DNA of 64,000 nt. It comes from Nitrosopumilus sp. (GTDB taxonomy: Archaea > Thermoproteota > Nitrososphaeria > Nitrososphaerales > Nitrosopumilaceae). Position numbers and translations under genes: made by a program. This document shows, piece by piece, positions 1-8,876 of the stretch (position 1 is its first letter; the number at the start of each line of letters is the position of its first letter). The notes below the pieces were generated by a model. It was not told the origin of the DNA and made no database searches. It worked only from the letters and a program-made list of their open reading frames with translations. Where the stretch lies: the NCBI GenBank assembly GCA_029862745.1, contig JAOTWS010000001.1, forward strand, positions 62,001 through 126,000. The letters run 5' to 3'.

Positions 1-415
1 TTGGGCCAAATGCACTAAACTCAGTAGTTAACCCCATCGCAAATTCATCAAGATTTACTTTTCCAACAAATATTGCATCTTGTTCTTTTAGTTTAGTTAT
101 TGCTGTTGCATCATATGGTGCTATAAAATTTTCAAGCATTTTTGAGGCACAAGTCGTTTTTGAATTTTTTATACATATGTTATCCTTGATGGATATTGGC
201 ATTCCAAAGCACGAACCTACTTTAACTCCTGATTTTATTTTTTTATCAATCTCATGAGCTTGATCAACTGCATCTTCATTAACACTCAAGAAAGCATGAA
301 GTTTATCATCAACATCAGATATTCTTTCCAGAGTTTTTGCCATAAAATCTTCAGATGATATGTTTCCATTTTTAACTTCTTGAACATATTCAAGTGCAGA
401 TATTTTTAGATTCAT
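1..415 (-). CDS. gatA: Glutamyl/aspartyl-tRNA amidotransferase subunit A (N-terminal part, cut by window edge)
   Basis: The amidase subunit of GatCAB releases ammonia from glutamine so that Asp-tRNA(Asn) or Glu-tRNA(Gln) can be converted to the amide form. Only about 138 N-terminal residues are inside the window. They carry the amidase-signature start, with a glycine-rich stretch then PISIKDN, whose Lys is the first residue of the Ser-Ser-Lys triad. A later stretch, VGKVNLDEFAMG, matches the family. The ATG at 415 overlaps the stop of gatC by ATGA, so the two are translationally coupled. The serine-containing part of the amidase site lies beyond the left edge. Confidence 0.93.
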   Translation of the reverse strand, partial: MNLKISALEYVQEVKNGNISSEDFMAKTLERISDVDDKLHAFLSVNEDAVDQAHEIDKKIKSGVKVGSCFGMPISIKDNICIKNSKTTCASKMLENFIAPYDATAITKLKEQDAIFVGKVNLDEFAMGLTTEFSAFGP

Positions 416-681
416 GATGACATCTTTGGTGCGTGGATATAGGTCCCTTTGTAGTGATTTATTTTTTCAATCAGTTTATCTGAAAATGGAATATGTTTAT
501 CTTCTCTAAGAGATGATATTTGAATTTCAGGCATTGAGATTTCTTCAGATTCAACTCCAGCAGAATCTAGAACATCAAAATATCCTATCATTTTTTTTAC
601 TTTATCAACATATTCTCTATGATCATCTATCTCTATTTTCATTAATTTAGAAACACGTGTGATCTCTTCTTGAGTAACCAT
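412..681 (-). CDS. gatC: Glutamyl/aspartyl-tRNA amidotransferase subunit C
   Basis: This 89-residue protein has the size and layout of GatC, the small belt subunit that holds GatA and GatB together. The N-terminal helix with ITRVSKLMKIEI and the following acidic helix are typical. It is the first gene of a minus-strand gatC-gatA operon with a 4-base ATGA overlap. gatB is not in the window and may lie to the left. The AspRS gene about 2.3 kb upstream on the same strand shows features of a non-discriminating enzyme, which would supply the mischarged substrate. Confidence 0.9.
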   Translation of the reverse strand: MVTQEEITRVSKLMKIEIDDHREYVDKVKKMIGYFDVLDSAGVESEEISMPEIQISSLREDKHIPFSDKLIEKINHYKGTYIHAPKMSS

Positions 682-722
682 TTAATCAATCAACCCATTG
701 TGTTAATCTATCAATACCTAGC

Positions 723-780
723 ATTATTGGGTATCTTCTTGATATACAACGTATACTTTCAGGCATTATAGCCCAATAAT
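723..780. repeat. Inverted repeat upstream of gatC
   Basis: ATTATTGGG at 723-731 is matched by CCCAATAAT at 772-780, with partial matching continuing outside the arms (CTAGC on both sides). The repeat starts about 40 bases upstream of the gatC start. It could be an operator or a transcribed hairpin. The loop of 40 bases is long, so a DNA-level role is as likely as an RNA one. Confidence 0.35.
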
Positions 781-992
781 TATCTAGCATTACGATCATA
801 AATTGTGGGTATTTTTTTATATTATTAAACTATCATTTAATCCAAACATGATTTAACAACATCTCTGCGATATAATGGATAAATTAACCACAAATCACCA
901 TCTAGAACCCATGACAAAGAAATATAGATCCATAACAAAAAATAATGAGGCGATACCCAAATTCTTAAAAATAAATAGGTAGACGGTAATTA

Positions 993-1181
993 TTGAATTT
1001 CAACTGTGTATTCCCATCTTGTAATTACAGACGTAATGACATTGAAGAAGACGAATTTCTAAAGCATTTGAGAGAAGAGCATCAAAATGAAATAATAGAC
1101 ATTTCGAAAAAAGAGAATATTCAAATTAAAATAGCAGAGATGATGACAGTATCGAACTCAAAAGTATTCATTAATTTGTAA
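993..1181 (+). CDS. Small zinc-finger-like protein
   Basis: This 62-residue ORF begins with TTG. Its N-terminus has a C-x4-C pair, then FLKHLREEH, which gives a Cys2-His2-like metal site. The arrangement resembles the DUF1059-type small metal-binding proteins of thaumarchaea, one of which is at 43861-44043. The rest is charged and probably helical. No operon partner is evident, and the function is unknown. Confidence 0.55.
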   Translation: MNFNCVFPSCNYRRNDIEEDEFLKHLREEHQNEIIDISKKENIQIKIAEMMTVSNSKVFINL

Positions 1182-1228
1182 ATTCTAAATTTCAATACGC
1201 TTAAGTTAATAATTATTACAAAAGATTC

Positions 1229-1336
1229 ATGAGTTTTAGAGCAAGTGTATTTTCATCAAAAGAATTAGCAGTAATCATAGGCATCTCAATCATCATTTCA
1301 TCAATACTGTATATCACTTATGTTACAAGTAGGTAA
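1229..1336 (+). CDS. Single-span membrane peptide (35 aa)
   Basis: A 35-codon ORF starts at ATG 1229. After a short polar N-terminus (SFRASVFSSKE) it has one hydrophobic segment of about 20 residues rich in Ile and Ser, ending with a positive tail (TSR). It has the shape of a small bitopic membrane protein. Support is only size, composition and a clean start. Confidence 0.35.
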   Translation: MSFRASVFSSKELAVIIGISIIISSILYITYVTSR

Positions 1337-1679
1337 TTAGATTAGAACCTATAGATATGTGAAATACATAAAAACAAAATTGATTGCTAACTCAAAGAAC
1401 TAGATAAGAATTGAATTAGGTTTAGTTGGTAAAATCGTTATTATTGCTACACTTTTTAATTAATTTATTCCTTGTTTTTGAATGTTTTAAATCTGAAAAA
1501 TTGTTTTATTCATTATTTAATTAATGTTGTTTGCTAGCAGTTTAGATCAATAATTCTAACCATTAAAAAAACTTGATGTATAAAACTAAGGATCTAGGGA
1601 TTCATTGAGATTTCTGCAAGTATGTAATATAATTTTTAAAATTCAAATACAAATTTTGTATTGATATTACTACACATGT
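1337..1679. other. Gene-poor gap
   Basis: This AT-rich stretch holds no ORF with coding character and no RNA gene that I recognise. T-rich runs near the right end could terminate the gene at 1680-2171 on the minus strand. Confidence 0.4.
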
Positions 1680-2171
1680 TTAAATTCTATCCAATATTTT
1701 TTTCTTTTTTTCATTGAATTCTTTGTCAGTGATAATTCCTAATTCTTTGAGATTAGCTAGTTTTTCTAAAATTTCAAGACTTGATGTACCATACTGTGTA
1801 CCAAGTTTGATTCGTCCTATAAGTAACTCAAAAAAATAAAAAAAGGCATTTATGAATTTTTTATAAAATTTTGGACCTTTCTTTTTTAACATACTTTTCT
1901 GCTCTAAGCCTTTTTCCATAATTTTTAGTGAATTAGATTTTATTTTTTTCAGATATTCTTTGGATTTAAGAAAGTCAGCAGTACTATTAGTAACTTCATT
2001 TATCTTCAACATGGATTCTTTCCCAAGTTGTTTTCCATGTTCTACTGTTTGGACATAATTTTTTGTAATATCTCCTAGAACATTCTCTTGTTTTTTCTTA
2101 ATTATTTTTTTAAAATTTTCTGGTTTTTCTTTGTCATCAGTCAAGTAGTTAATCCTCAAAACTATAACCAA
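1680..2171 (-). CDS. Helical protein with C-terminal SHOCT-like domain
   Basis: This 163-residue, Lys-rich protein is predicted to be mainly helical. The last 35 or so residues (LEKLANLKELGIITDKEFNEK and following) match the pattern of the SHOCT short C-terminal domain: a helix, GxIT, then EFxxKKxxxL. SHOCT usually sits at the end of bacterial and archaeal membrane-associated or oligomeric proteins. A short hydrophobic stretch (FINAFFYFFELLIG) around residue 112 could contact the membrane. It may start 9 bases in at an alternative codon. The specific role is unknown. Confidence 0.6.
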   Translation of the reverse strand: MVIVLRINYLTDDKEKPENFKKIIKKKQENVLGDITKNYVQTVEHGKQLGKESMLKINEVTNSTADFLKSKEYLKKIKSNSLKIMEKGLEQKSMLKKKGPKFYKKFINAFFYFFELLIGRIKLGTQYGTSSLEILEKLANLKELGIITDKEFNEKKKKILDRI

Positions 2172-2223
2172 ACAGGATTATTTTAACATCTTCATTATCA
2201 GAGCAAATTAAGAATTGGGAGGT

Positions 2224-2643
2224 TTAGCCTTTGATGGTGATTTTATCTCCAATTCCAATAATTTTATCAGATGGAATAATTTTTGTTTTAAAGTATGATT
2301 TCATCTCAAGAGATTCAATTTTGTTTGTTTCATAATTGAGATTTATCTTGATTACCTTACCTATTTTTTTCCCTTCCACATTTACAATCCTATCATGTGG
2401 TTTTATTGGGATTGAGTTTAATTTAAGAGATGATTCACCCAAGGTTTCAAAATATGCAACAGATATGAAATACTCTGTAGTTAGTCTCTTTTTTACCATG
2501 ATTCCAGAAATTGAGAAAGTTTGAGGATCTATACAGAGAGAGTGTATTTTGCCGCAGTTATTTCCTTTACTGTCAAAAACAGATATTCCGACAAATTGTT
2601 GAGCAGACCAATATTTTGTCATGAAATTACTTTGACTATTCAT
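2224..2643 (-). CDS. PRC-barrel domain protein
   Basis: This 139-residue protein has two PRC-barrel-like repeats. The first, FVGISVFDSKGNNCGKI, is at about residues 17-33. The second, DRIVNVEGKKIGKV, is at about residues 83-96. PRC barrels are small beta domains found in RimM and in photosynthetic reaction centre H subunits, and archaea carry many short stand-alone copies of unknown role. There is no signal peptide, so a cytoplasmic location is expected. The gene lies 52 bases upstream of the SHOCT-domain gene on the same strand and may be co-transcribed. Confidence 0.75.
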   Translation of the reverse strand: MNSQSNFMTKYWSAQQFVGISVFDSKGNNCGKIHSLCIDPQTFSISGIMVKKRLTTEYFISVAYFETLGESSLKLNSIPIKPHDRIVNVEGKKIGKVIKINLNYETNKIESLEMKSYFKTKIIPSDKIIGIGDKITIKG

Positions 2644-3000
2644 ATCTTAAGTAAGTGAGATCCATTTTACATGTTTTTTTGGCCAATTAATCATATACAA
2701 ATAAAGCAATTCATTTTCACATGTTCTAAACATACTGCTAAAGAATGATAAAATCAGATAATGAGAAATAGAATCAAACAAAATTGACATTTCAGATATT
2801 GTATAGTATGTTATTTTAGCATCTTTTCTTAGATTTATTGAAATACAACTTAGTATGTTGAAATTAATATTTATAATCTCTGTAATATATTGGCATTGCT
2901 TATTGTCAAGTGAACATTGAAGGTTAGAGTATGTCTTGAATTCTTTTTAACCTGAATAGATATGATAACAACTTGGGATTGTCTGCAAGAATTGCTGATT
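2644..3000. other. Gene-poor gap
   Basis: No ORF, RNA gene or clear repeat is supported here. It contains the upstream region of the PRC-barrel gene (minus strand) and the 3' flank of aspS. Confidence 0.4.
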
Positions 3001-4311
3001 TTATGGTGTCAATCGGTCAACATCTCTTGGATAAAATGTTACGTCCCGTATGTTTTCAGTGCCTGTAAGAGCCATTAATAGTCGTTCAAGTCCTATACCA
3101 CATCCTGCGTGTGGTGGTACACCATAATCAAATGCCCCAAGATGATACTCAAATGAATCAATGTTCATTCCTTTGTTCTTCATTCTTTCTGCCAACTCAT
3201 CACGTTTTTCAATTCTTGTACTGCCTGAAGATAATTCTAAATCTCCAAACATTAAATCAAATGATTCAGAAACTTTGGGATTGGATTTACTGCCCTTTAC
3301 GTAAAATGGTTTTGGTGCAAGTGGCCAATCTTTGATAAAATAAAATCCCTCAAGACCAACTTTTTTGAGGTTTGACGGATACAAATCATCACCCCATTCG
3401 GTCTTTGCACCTGCTTTCTGCATTTTCTCTACTAATTCATCATAAGAATATCGTGGAATTTTTTCAGGAGTTTGAGGTGTAGTAAATCCTGCATCAGGAT
3501 TATCTTTAAGGTAATCTTTGACTGCTTTAATTGAAATTTTTATTATGTCTTCAATTCTATTCATTACATCATTATAATCTACAAAAGCTTCCTCCAAATC
3601 AATTGAAATAGCCTCTGCAAGATGGCGATTTGTTCTAGATGCCTCTGCCCTAAAGATAGGTGCAATTTCAAAGACTTTTTCAAAGCTCATTGTTAGTTGT
3701 TCTTTATACAATTGGGGGCTTTGAGCTAGGAAGGCTTCCTTGTTGTAATAAAATATTGGAAATAGTGCAGCACCACCTTCAGTGGCAGTTGCAATCATTT
3801 TAGGAGTGTTAATCTCTACAAATGTTTGATCATTAAAATATGCTCTAATTGATTTTAACACTGCGTTCCTAGTCTTGAAAATATGTTGAAGTATGCTGCG
3901 TCTGAGATCAATAGGTCTTACCTCTAGTCTTGTGTCTATATTTTTTACAGTTTTTGCAGTAGGCTCAAAAGGAGGTATTTTTTCAACTTGTGAAAATACC
4001 CTCAACTCAGTAGGAATTATCTCAAACCCACCAGGTGCTTTTTTGGAGGATTTCACTTTTCCAACAACACCAATTGAAGAGTGTGCCTTCAGAGAAGATA
4101 TTTTTTCACGAATTTCGTCTGGACAATCTCCTTTCTTTGCAACAATTGAAATGTCTCCATTTTTGTCGCAAATAGTAACAAAACTAATGTTTCCATGTCC
4201 ACGAACCGTCAAAACCCAACCCATTACAGTAACGATTGTTCCATCCATAGAGGAATTGATTTCATCGGAATAGTGAGATCTGCGTAAAGACCCTAACTCA
4301 GTTTCTATCAT
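3001..4311 (-). CDS. aspS: Aspartyl-tRNA synthetase, archaeal type, probably non-discriminating
   Basis: The enzyme is a class II synthetase of 436 residues. An N-terminal OB-fold anticodon-binding domain (about 1-105) is followed by the catalytic domain, with motif 2 (FRAEASRTNRHLAEA) and motif 3 (GCGIGLERLLMAL). In the Thermococcus discriminating enzyme, Trp26 and Lys85 exclude tRNA(Asn). By alignment from memory these positions are Leu (in GWVL) and Pro (in KAPGGFEI) here, which fits an enzyme that also charges tRNA(Asn). The gatCA operon lies nearby on the same strand and would amidate that product. Length and motifs are intact. Confidence 0.95.
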   Translation of the reverse strand: MIETELGSLRRSHYSDEINSSMDGTIVTVMGWVLTVRGHGNISFVTICDKNGDISIVAKKGDCPDEIREKISSLKAHSSIGVVGKVKSSKKAPGGFEIIPTELRVFSQVEKIPPFEPTAKTVKNIDTRLEVRPIDLRRSILQHIFKTRNAVLKSIRAYFNDQTFVEINTPKMIATATEGGAALFPIFYYNKEAFLAQSPQLYKEQLTMSFEKVFEIAPIFRAEASRTNRHLAEAISIDLEEAFVDYNDVMNRIEDIIKISIKAVKDYLKDNPDAGFTTPQTPEKIPRYSYDELVEKMQKAGAKTEWGDDLYPSNLKKVGLEGFYFIKDWPLAPKPFYVKGSKSNPKVSESFDLMFGDLELSSGSTRIEKRDELAERMKNKGMNIDSFEYHLGAFDYGVPPHAGCGIGLERLLMALTGTENIRDVTFYPRDVDRLTP

Positions 4312-4533
4312 AATTTACTTTCTTCTATGTTATGGTGTAATTAATTTTTAGGAATAGAATTTGGCGTAAACACTAAAAATCACCAAAATCAGACAAAAAG
4401 ACGTTCAAAAAAGCCTCTTTCACGCTTTAATCTACCATTATTATTTTTCATTTTGTGTTTTGTAAAACCAGGTAAGCCATATGAAATTGTAAAAACAATC
4501 AAAAATGTCAAAAAATTTCTCAATGTAAATAAT

Positions 4534-5985
4534 TTATGGTCCTGCAATACTACATCTGTTTGGTCCTAACTCCAGATCAGGAATATCCTTTTGGACAAAT
4601 GGGAGTGAACCTTTGTTTATTTGAATTATTTTTCTATAGTTCATAGGTCTTGGTGGAGTCATTCCAACTACTTTCTTTACAAATTCTTCTTTGGAGAGTT
4701 GTAAAATCTCATGCTTACTTGCCTTTTCGATAGTGGTAAAGAACACACCATTTTCGGGTTTTACGGATATACCGTGATGTGCAGGAAAAACTATTGTATT
4801 GGACGGTAACTTTAACAGATTATTATGAAGTGAATTGTATAATTCTCCTGCAAACTCTTGTGCATTGTCTCGAAGATCTGGTCTACCTATACTTTCTATA
4901 AACAATATATCACCAGTAAACACATATTTTTCATCTACAACATATGACAAACTTCCTGGAGTGTGTCCAGGAGTATGAATGACTCGAAGTTTTGCTTTCC
5001 CAAATTCAAGTGAATCATCATCTTTTAGGAATTTGGATTCTCTTTCCCATTGTTCTAATCCACTTTCATAACAAGTAGAATTGGTAATCTTGGCTAGGTT
5101 CCAGGCAGATGATAGATGATCGGCATGTTGATGAGTGTCAATTATCTTGATAATCTTGGCATCATTTTGAATTGCTATCTCTTGGTATTTTTCAGCAGGA
5201 AAGAGAGGATCAATTACAATTGCTTGCTCTTCAGATATCAATAGGTAGGAAAGGCAGCCTTTGCCAATTTTCTCAACCTGAATTATCTTAGGATTTTGTT
5301 CAACTGCTGTTACTGGATTTATAACTTGACTCCATCCAGCAAGTCCCCCCACAAGTATATGTGATTTAATTCCATTTCTTGCGAGAGCAAATGTGGCCAC
5401 CGTTGCTCTGTTGCCATGAGGACATATTGTGACAATCTCCTTGTCTTTTGGAATCTTTGATAAATTTTCTTCTTTGAAAATATCTTGCAGTGGGATGTTA
5501 ACGCTTCCTGAGATCTTAAAATCAGAAAATTCATCAACGTCTCTTACATCAAGCAAAAATAGATCTTTGGAATCTTGTATCTTTTTCCACAAACTGTTTG
5601 AGTTAATAGATGATGATGGACTACCCTTGACAATCTCCCTATTCCATCCTTTCATACCCTTCTTCAAATAGTATGCGTTTAATCCAAATGATCGCATCAT
5701 CTTTGCAGTTTTACTGGCAATTAAGCCATCAATATCCACTAGAACCACCTTTACATTTTTTGGAATTTTTGGCATAATAGTCTCTTTTGCCTTAGCGTCA
5801 CAGATTGCATGAACTGCACCTGCGATGTGTCCGTTCTTATAGTCATATTCTAATCTTAAATCAAAAAGTAATAGAGGATCGTTCTTTTGTAATAACTCAT
5901 ATAATTCCTCTACTGTAACATCAAAGTTGTCTGGCACGAATTGATTTTTCATTAAACCAATATCAATATTACATAGAATTTTCAT
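4534..5985 (-). CDS. Rhodanese-rhodanese-metallo-beta-lactamase fusion (sulfur transfer / persulfide dioxygenase-like)
   Basis: This 483-residue protein has three domains. Residues about 20-118 form a rhodanese fold lacking the catalytic Cys (VDIDGLIA in the active loop). Residues about 130-230 form a second rhodanese with a Cys loop, CPHGNRA, Cys at residue 188. Residues about 235-440 form a metallo-beta-lactamase domain with THQHADH at 284-290 and later metal ligands HTPGHTPG, TGDILF and PAHH. The MBL part resembles ETHE1-type persulfide dioxygenases and glyoxalase II-like hydrolases. The fusion suggests sulfane-sulfur transfer from a thiol persulfide coupled to oxidation. It has no signal peptide and is cytoplasmic. 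Confidence 0.85.
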   Translation of the reverse strand: MKILCNIDIGLMKNQFVPDNFDVTVEELYELLQKNDPLLLFDLRLEYDYKNGHIAGAVHAICDAKAKETIMPKIPKNVKVVLVDIDGLIASKTAKMMRSFGLNAYYLKKGMKGWNREIVKGSPSSSINSNSLWKKIQDSKDLFLLDVRDVDEFSDFKISGSVNIPLQDIFKEENLSKIPKDKEIVTICPHGNRATVATFALARNGIKSHILVGGLAGWSQVINPVTAVEQNPKIIQVEKIGKGCLSYLLISEEQAIVIDPLFPAEKYQEIAIQNDAKIIKIIDTHQHADHLSSAWNLAKITNSTCYESGLEQWERESKFLKDDDSLEFGKAKLRVIHTPGHTPGSLSYVVDEKYVFTGDILFIESIGRPDLRDNAQEFAGELYNSLHNNLLKLPSNTIVFPAHHGISVKPENGVFFTTIEKASKHEILQLSKEEFVKKVVGMTPPRPMNYRKIIQINKGSLPFVQKDIPDLELGPNRCSIAGP

Positions 5986-6061
5986 AATTGATTTTCATTT
6001 TTGGAAACTATGGTAGGAAATTGTCTGTGTTTGTAATATAATATAGTGTGAGATTATTAAT

Positions 6062-6166
6062 ATGAATAAAAACTCTATAGTTGGAATTGTCGTTGGTCTT
6101 ATGATAGCAACTTCTTCTGTTTACTTTGTTGAAACTTCTGAGGAGATATTTGAAGAACAAGAATGA
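6062..6166 (+). CDS. Small membrane-anchored peptide (34 aa)
   Basis: The ORF starts at ATG 6062. It has a short N-terminus (MNKNS), one hydrophobic span (IVGIVVGLMIATSSVYFV) and an acidic tail ending in EEQE. Its stop overlaps the start of the broken ORF at 6163 by ATGA, the usual sign of an operon, so this was probably the first gene of a pair. Confidence 0.4.
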   Translation: MNKNSIVGIVVGLMIATSSVYFVETSEEIFEEQE

Positions 6167-6479
6167 TAAAAGGTCCGTTCTTTTTGGCAGTATCTATAAC
6201 ATACATTTCAGTTGTATTTTGAATGTTAAAGAATCCTAACAGTTCTGCACCGTATGTTGTGACCTAGCTGGAACTGTTGGGATAATCGTGCTGTATGGAA
6301 TAACCAGAACAGATTTGGTAATCGTATTCGGATTGGATGCAGGAAATGTAAGCCATTTTGGAATGGTAACAAAGATAGTTCAAGTTGGAGTTGTAATTGG
6401 CTCTATTTGAGTACTAATTCAAACTAAGAAAGAAAAATGGTTACAAACCGAAGACATACCCAATGTGAGAAAACAATGA
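6163..6479 (+). pseudogene. Remnant of a small multi-span membrane protein
   Basis: Reading from ATG 6163 gives a hydrophobic segment, then an in-frame TGA at 6220-6222. The same frame continues with MLKNPNSSAPYVV, after which a one-base frame change is needed to continue into LAGTVGIIVLYGITRTDLVI. Another TGA interrupts before VLIQTKKEKWLQTED. The pieces together look like a protein of about 105 residues with three membrane segments. I do not recognise the family. Two stops plus a frameshift make a decayed gene most likely. Confidence 0.4.
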
Positions 6480-6966
6480 AGGTACTCACATTGGATTTAT
6501 TTTTATCTCTTTCATTTTCAGTTTGCCCATTATTGTATTAGGAGGAGATGTGGCTAGGCGACTGACTATTTAGAGCTTGACTGTAAAATAGATACTGATT
6601 CTTGTTCAGATTCTGCAAAGATAAGATTTGAAAATAGAAGGAACAAATTAACAAAATTGGTAAAAAAATCCCGGAATTCAGTTCAAAAATCTGATGTGTC
6701 TTACAAATTTGAAAAATGGGTGATGAGTCATCATGGTGTGTTCATAAGGAATTCTAATCTTAGTATCCTAATACTGAAAAATATGTATTAAAGTATCTCG
6801 TGAATGAACACAAGGATTAAATTCAGAATTGGAAGACCAGTGTTTTTAGTTTGGAAATGGTGTTTATCCCAGTTCAGTTTTGATTGTTATTGTTATGCAA
6901 AATTACGCACAAATTTACTAATTTTCATAATGCTTATAGTATGTAGATATTTTAGTTCAAAACGAC
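6480..6966. other. Gap with possible gene debris
   Basis: A frame without a start codon runs from about 6573 to 6791 and reads as a Lys/Ser-rich peptide (for example KIRFENRRNKLTKLVKKS). It may be the tail of a lost gene. An ORF at 6804-7055 overlaps the more convincing gene at 6967 in another frame and is not accepted. Confidence 0.25.
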
Positions 6967-7155
6967 ATGAATTTTCTAATTCTTTTGGTAATTGCAATAT
7001 TCATCATTACTGCAGGTTATGTAGGGTATCATGCATCACAAGATCAACCGGTTGAGAAGATAAAAGGGCATTGGATTGAATTGGAGGCACCCAGTATAGT
7101 AACAAATTCGATTCAATCTCTACAAAATCTCAAACTGGAAATAACAACTACCTAA
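6967..7155 (+). CDS. Small protein with N-terminal membrane anchor
   Basis: This 62-residue protein starts at ATG 6967. Residues 2-22 form one hydrophobic segment (FLILLVIAIFIITAGYVGY), followed by a polar domain of about 40 residues (QPVEKIKGHWIELEAP). It looks like an uncleaved signal anchor exposing a small extracellular domain. No family is recognised. Confidence 0.5.
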   Translation: MNFLILLVIAIFIITAGYVGYHASQDQPVEKIKGHWIELEAPSIVTNSIQSLQNLKLEITTT

Positions 7156-7197
7156 AAGCCGGATTTATATTAAATCAAGATCACTTTTCATAACGTT

Positions 7198-7416
7198 ATG
7201 ACGTTATCAGATAAGGAGAAAATAATTGCAATCATCTCAAATGGTATTACTGTTTTTTCACTTTTACAAGAAAGAGATGATCTGCCAAAAAATACTACAA
7301 TGTATGATTTTGTCATGAAGGTGATTCCTGAAAATATCAAGGCGGAGTTAAATGTAGAGTTAATTGATGAGGTGTTTCAGTATGTTTCATCCGCACATAA
7401 TTCATGGCGTGGATAA
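7198..7416 (+). CDS. Hypothetical helical protein (72 aa)
   Basis: The ATG at 7198 begins a soluble, probably all-helical protein: MTLSDKEKIIAIISNGI, later DDLPKNTTMYDFVMKV and ELIDEVFQYVSSAHNSW. The gap to the preceding gene is 42 bases, too short to tell whether it has its own promoter. The function is unknown. Confidence 0.55.
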   Translation: MTLSDKEKIIAIISNGITVFSLLQERDDLPKNTTMYDFVMKVIPENIKAELNVELIDEVFQYVSSAHNSWRG

Positions 7417-7565
7417 ACACAGTTTATAATCACATATGAAAATACATTGTATTAATTTTCTGAAAGTGGTATGAGAGGATCATTTTTTATCTATTCATAT
7501 TGAAATTATCAAACTTCCACCAAATGAGAAGAGATTCAAATACCTAAGAAACTAATTTGAAAGGT

Positions 7566-7823
7566 ATGGCAAAAAATGAAAGAATAATTGCACAAGACTT
7601 GGCTGAACTAAAACATGTAATACAAACTCAAAACATTACCAAAATCACAGAGTCATGTAAAATATTGTCAAGAGATATTAAAAAATATCCTGTGAAACCA
7701 GAACTCGTTACCAGGTTAAAGCATATGTCTAGTTATTCAGAAATGTCAACATCAAATAAATCATTAGACGAAGAGATAAAAGAGATAAGCATTATTATCG
7801 ACATTCTGATAAAGTCAATTTAA
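7566..7823 (+). CDS. Hypothetical helical protein (85 aa)
   Basis: ATG 7566 (MAKNERIIAQDLAELKHVI) is preferred over an in-frame TTG three codons earlier. The protein is charged and helical, with a central segment TESCKILSRDIKKYP and an acidic C-terminal helix (EEIKEISIIIDIL). There are no membrane segments or metal motifs. Its role is unknown. Confidence 0.55.
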   Translation: MAKNERIIAQDLAELKHVIQTQNITKITESCKILSRDIKKYPVKPELVTRLKHMSSYSEMSTSNKSLDEEIKEISIIIDILIKSI

Positions 7824-8191
7824 GTAAAAACATGCTTGAATGTTTTTTGCAAAATAACAATTTGTTTCATAGTGATCTCAATTCAAAAATAAATGAAATC
7901 AAAACTTTTGCCATGTCATTATCAATTATGATGTAATTTTAGAACCATTATAAAAATTGAATATTCCTCTTTAGATTGAATGTTATTGAGAAGAGAAAGA
8001 TCAAGAGTTTGATATTTGTGTATGATCAACATTATTATCACATTATTTTTTAATCCGCCCTTAGTATCTATTTTTGATAACTGGATTTAGACATACCATA
8101 AATATTAACAAAAAATATCAAGATATGAACAATTAGTACTTACTGATAAATTGCTCATAGGGGTTTTAAACAAATTTTGAAAAGTACTCTC

Positions 8192-8299
8192 ATGGATGAG
8201 TTTCATTACAAACAAACTCACTTTGTGAAATTAACCTGTGGTTATTTACTTCATAAAGATTCAGAGGAGCTGTATGAGAAATGCCTGCAACATGAGTAA
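8192..8299 (+). CDS. Tiny Cys/His protein (35 aa)
   Basis: A 35-codon ORF begins at ATG 8192: MDEFHYKQTHFVKLTCGYLL, then a second helix with KCLQHE. The Cys and His spacing could bind a metal. A TATA-like TTTTAAACAA lies about 25 bases upstream, as expected for a leaderless archaeal message. The identification rests on composition and promoter position only. Confidence 0.4.
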   Translation: MDEFHYKQTHFVKLTCGYLLHKDSEELYEKCLQHE

Positions 8300-8502
8300 G
8301 CACATTTCATGCAATAATCATTTCTTTTTCCAACACAAACCATGATTCTGCCTTGGTTCTAAGAAATAATATTGGTTTAGCAAATTAAATTACCATTTAA
8401 TCTTGTGAAAAGACAGTTAAACAGACAAAAGAATCTTGACTTTCAAGCAAAATATTTTCCTACTCAACAATGATTAACTCTAATTAAATTCCACCATTTG
8501 CA

Positions 8503-8700
8503 ATGAGAGTAAAATTTAAAATTAACAGGACAAAAAAAGAATTCAGTACGGAGCTTCCCTATGTACCTCAGGTAGGAGAAACGATGACAATTCACGAGGT
8601 AATACCAGGCACATATAAAATAAAATCAGTGGATCACGAGATCAAGGGAGGCTTTTACAATGCAAACATAGTCTTGTCATCTATAAATAAAAAGTCATAA
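8503..8700 (+). CDS. Hypothetical small beta protein (65 aa)
   Basis: ATG 8503 begins MRVKFKINRTKKEFSTELPY. The alternating hydrophobic pattern and GTYKIKSVDHEI suggest a small beta-barrel-like fold. It is basic and soluble. No family is recognised. The upstream stretch 8300-8502 holds nothing that I can support. Confidence 0.55.
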   Translation: MRVKFKINRTKKEFSTELPYVPQVGETMTIHEVIPGTYKIKSVDHEIKGGFYNANIVLSSINKKS

Positions 8701-8876
8701 CCCAAATTCATTATTTCAAGGGTAATTTTATGTAAGATCCAAATAAGGTGTTAAAATTTTAATGGATCCATGGAGGATTGTATTTTGAATCAAATAGAAC
8801 TAAGATGATTTATGCATATTTATAATGAGATTAATGTTTAATTCATAAAGTACAAGATTTAACTTACATTATCAAA

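Noticed and set aside
3111-3335. Plus-strand ORF within aspS
   Set aside because: It is a shadow frame of the conserved synthetase.
6804-7055. An 83-codon ORF with Arg/Phe/Cys-rich start
   Set aside because: It overlaps the gene at 6967-7155 in another frame. The latter has a proper membrane segment and ATG, while this one has irregular composition.
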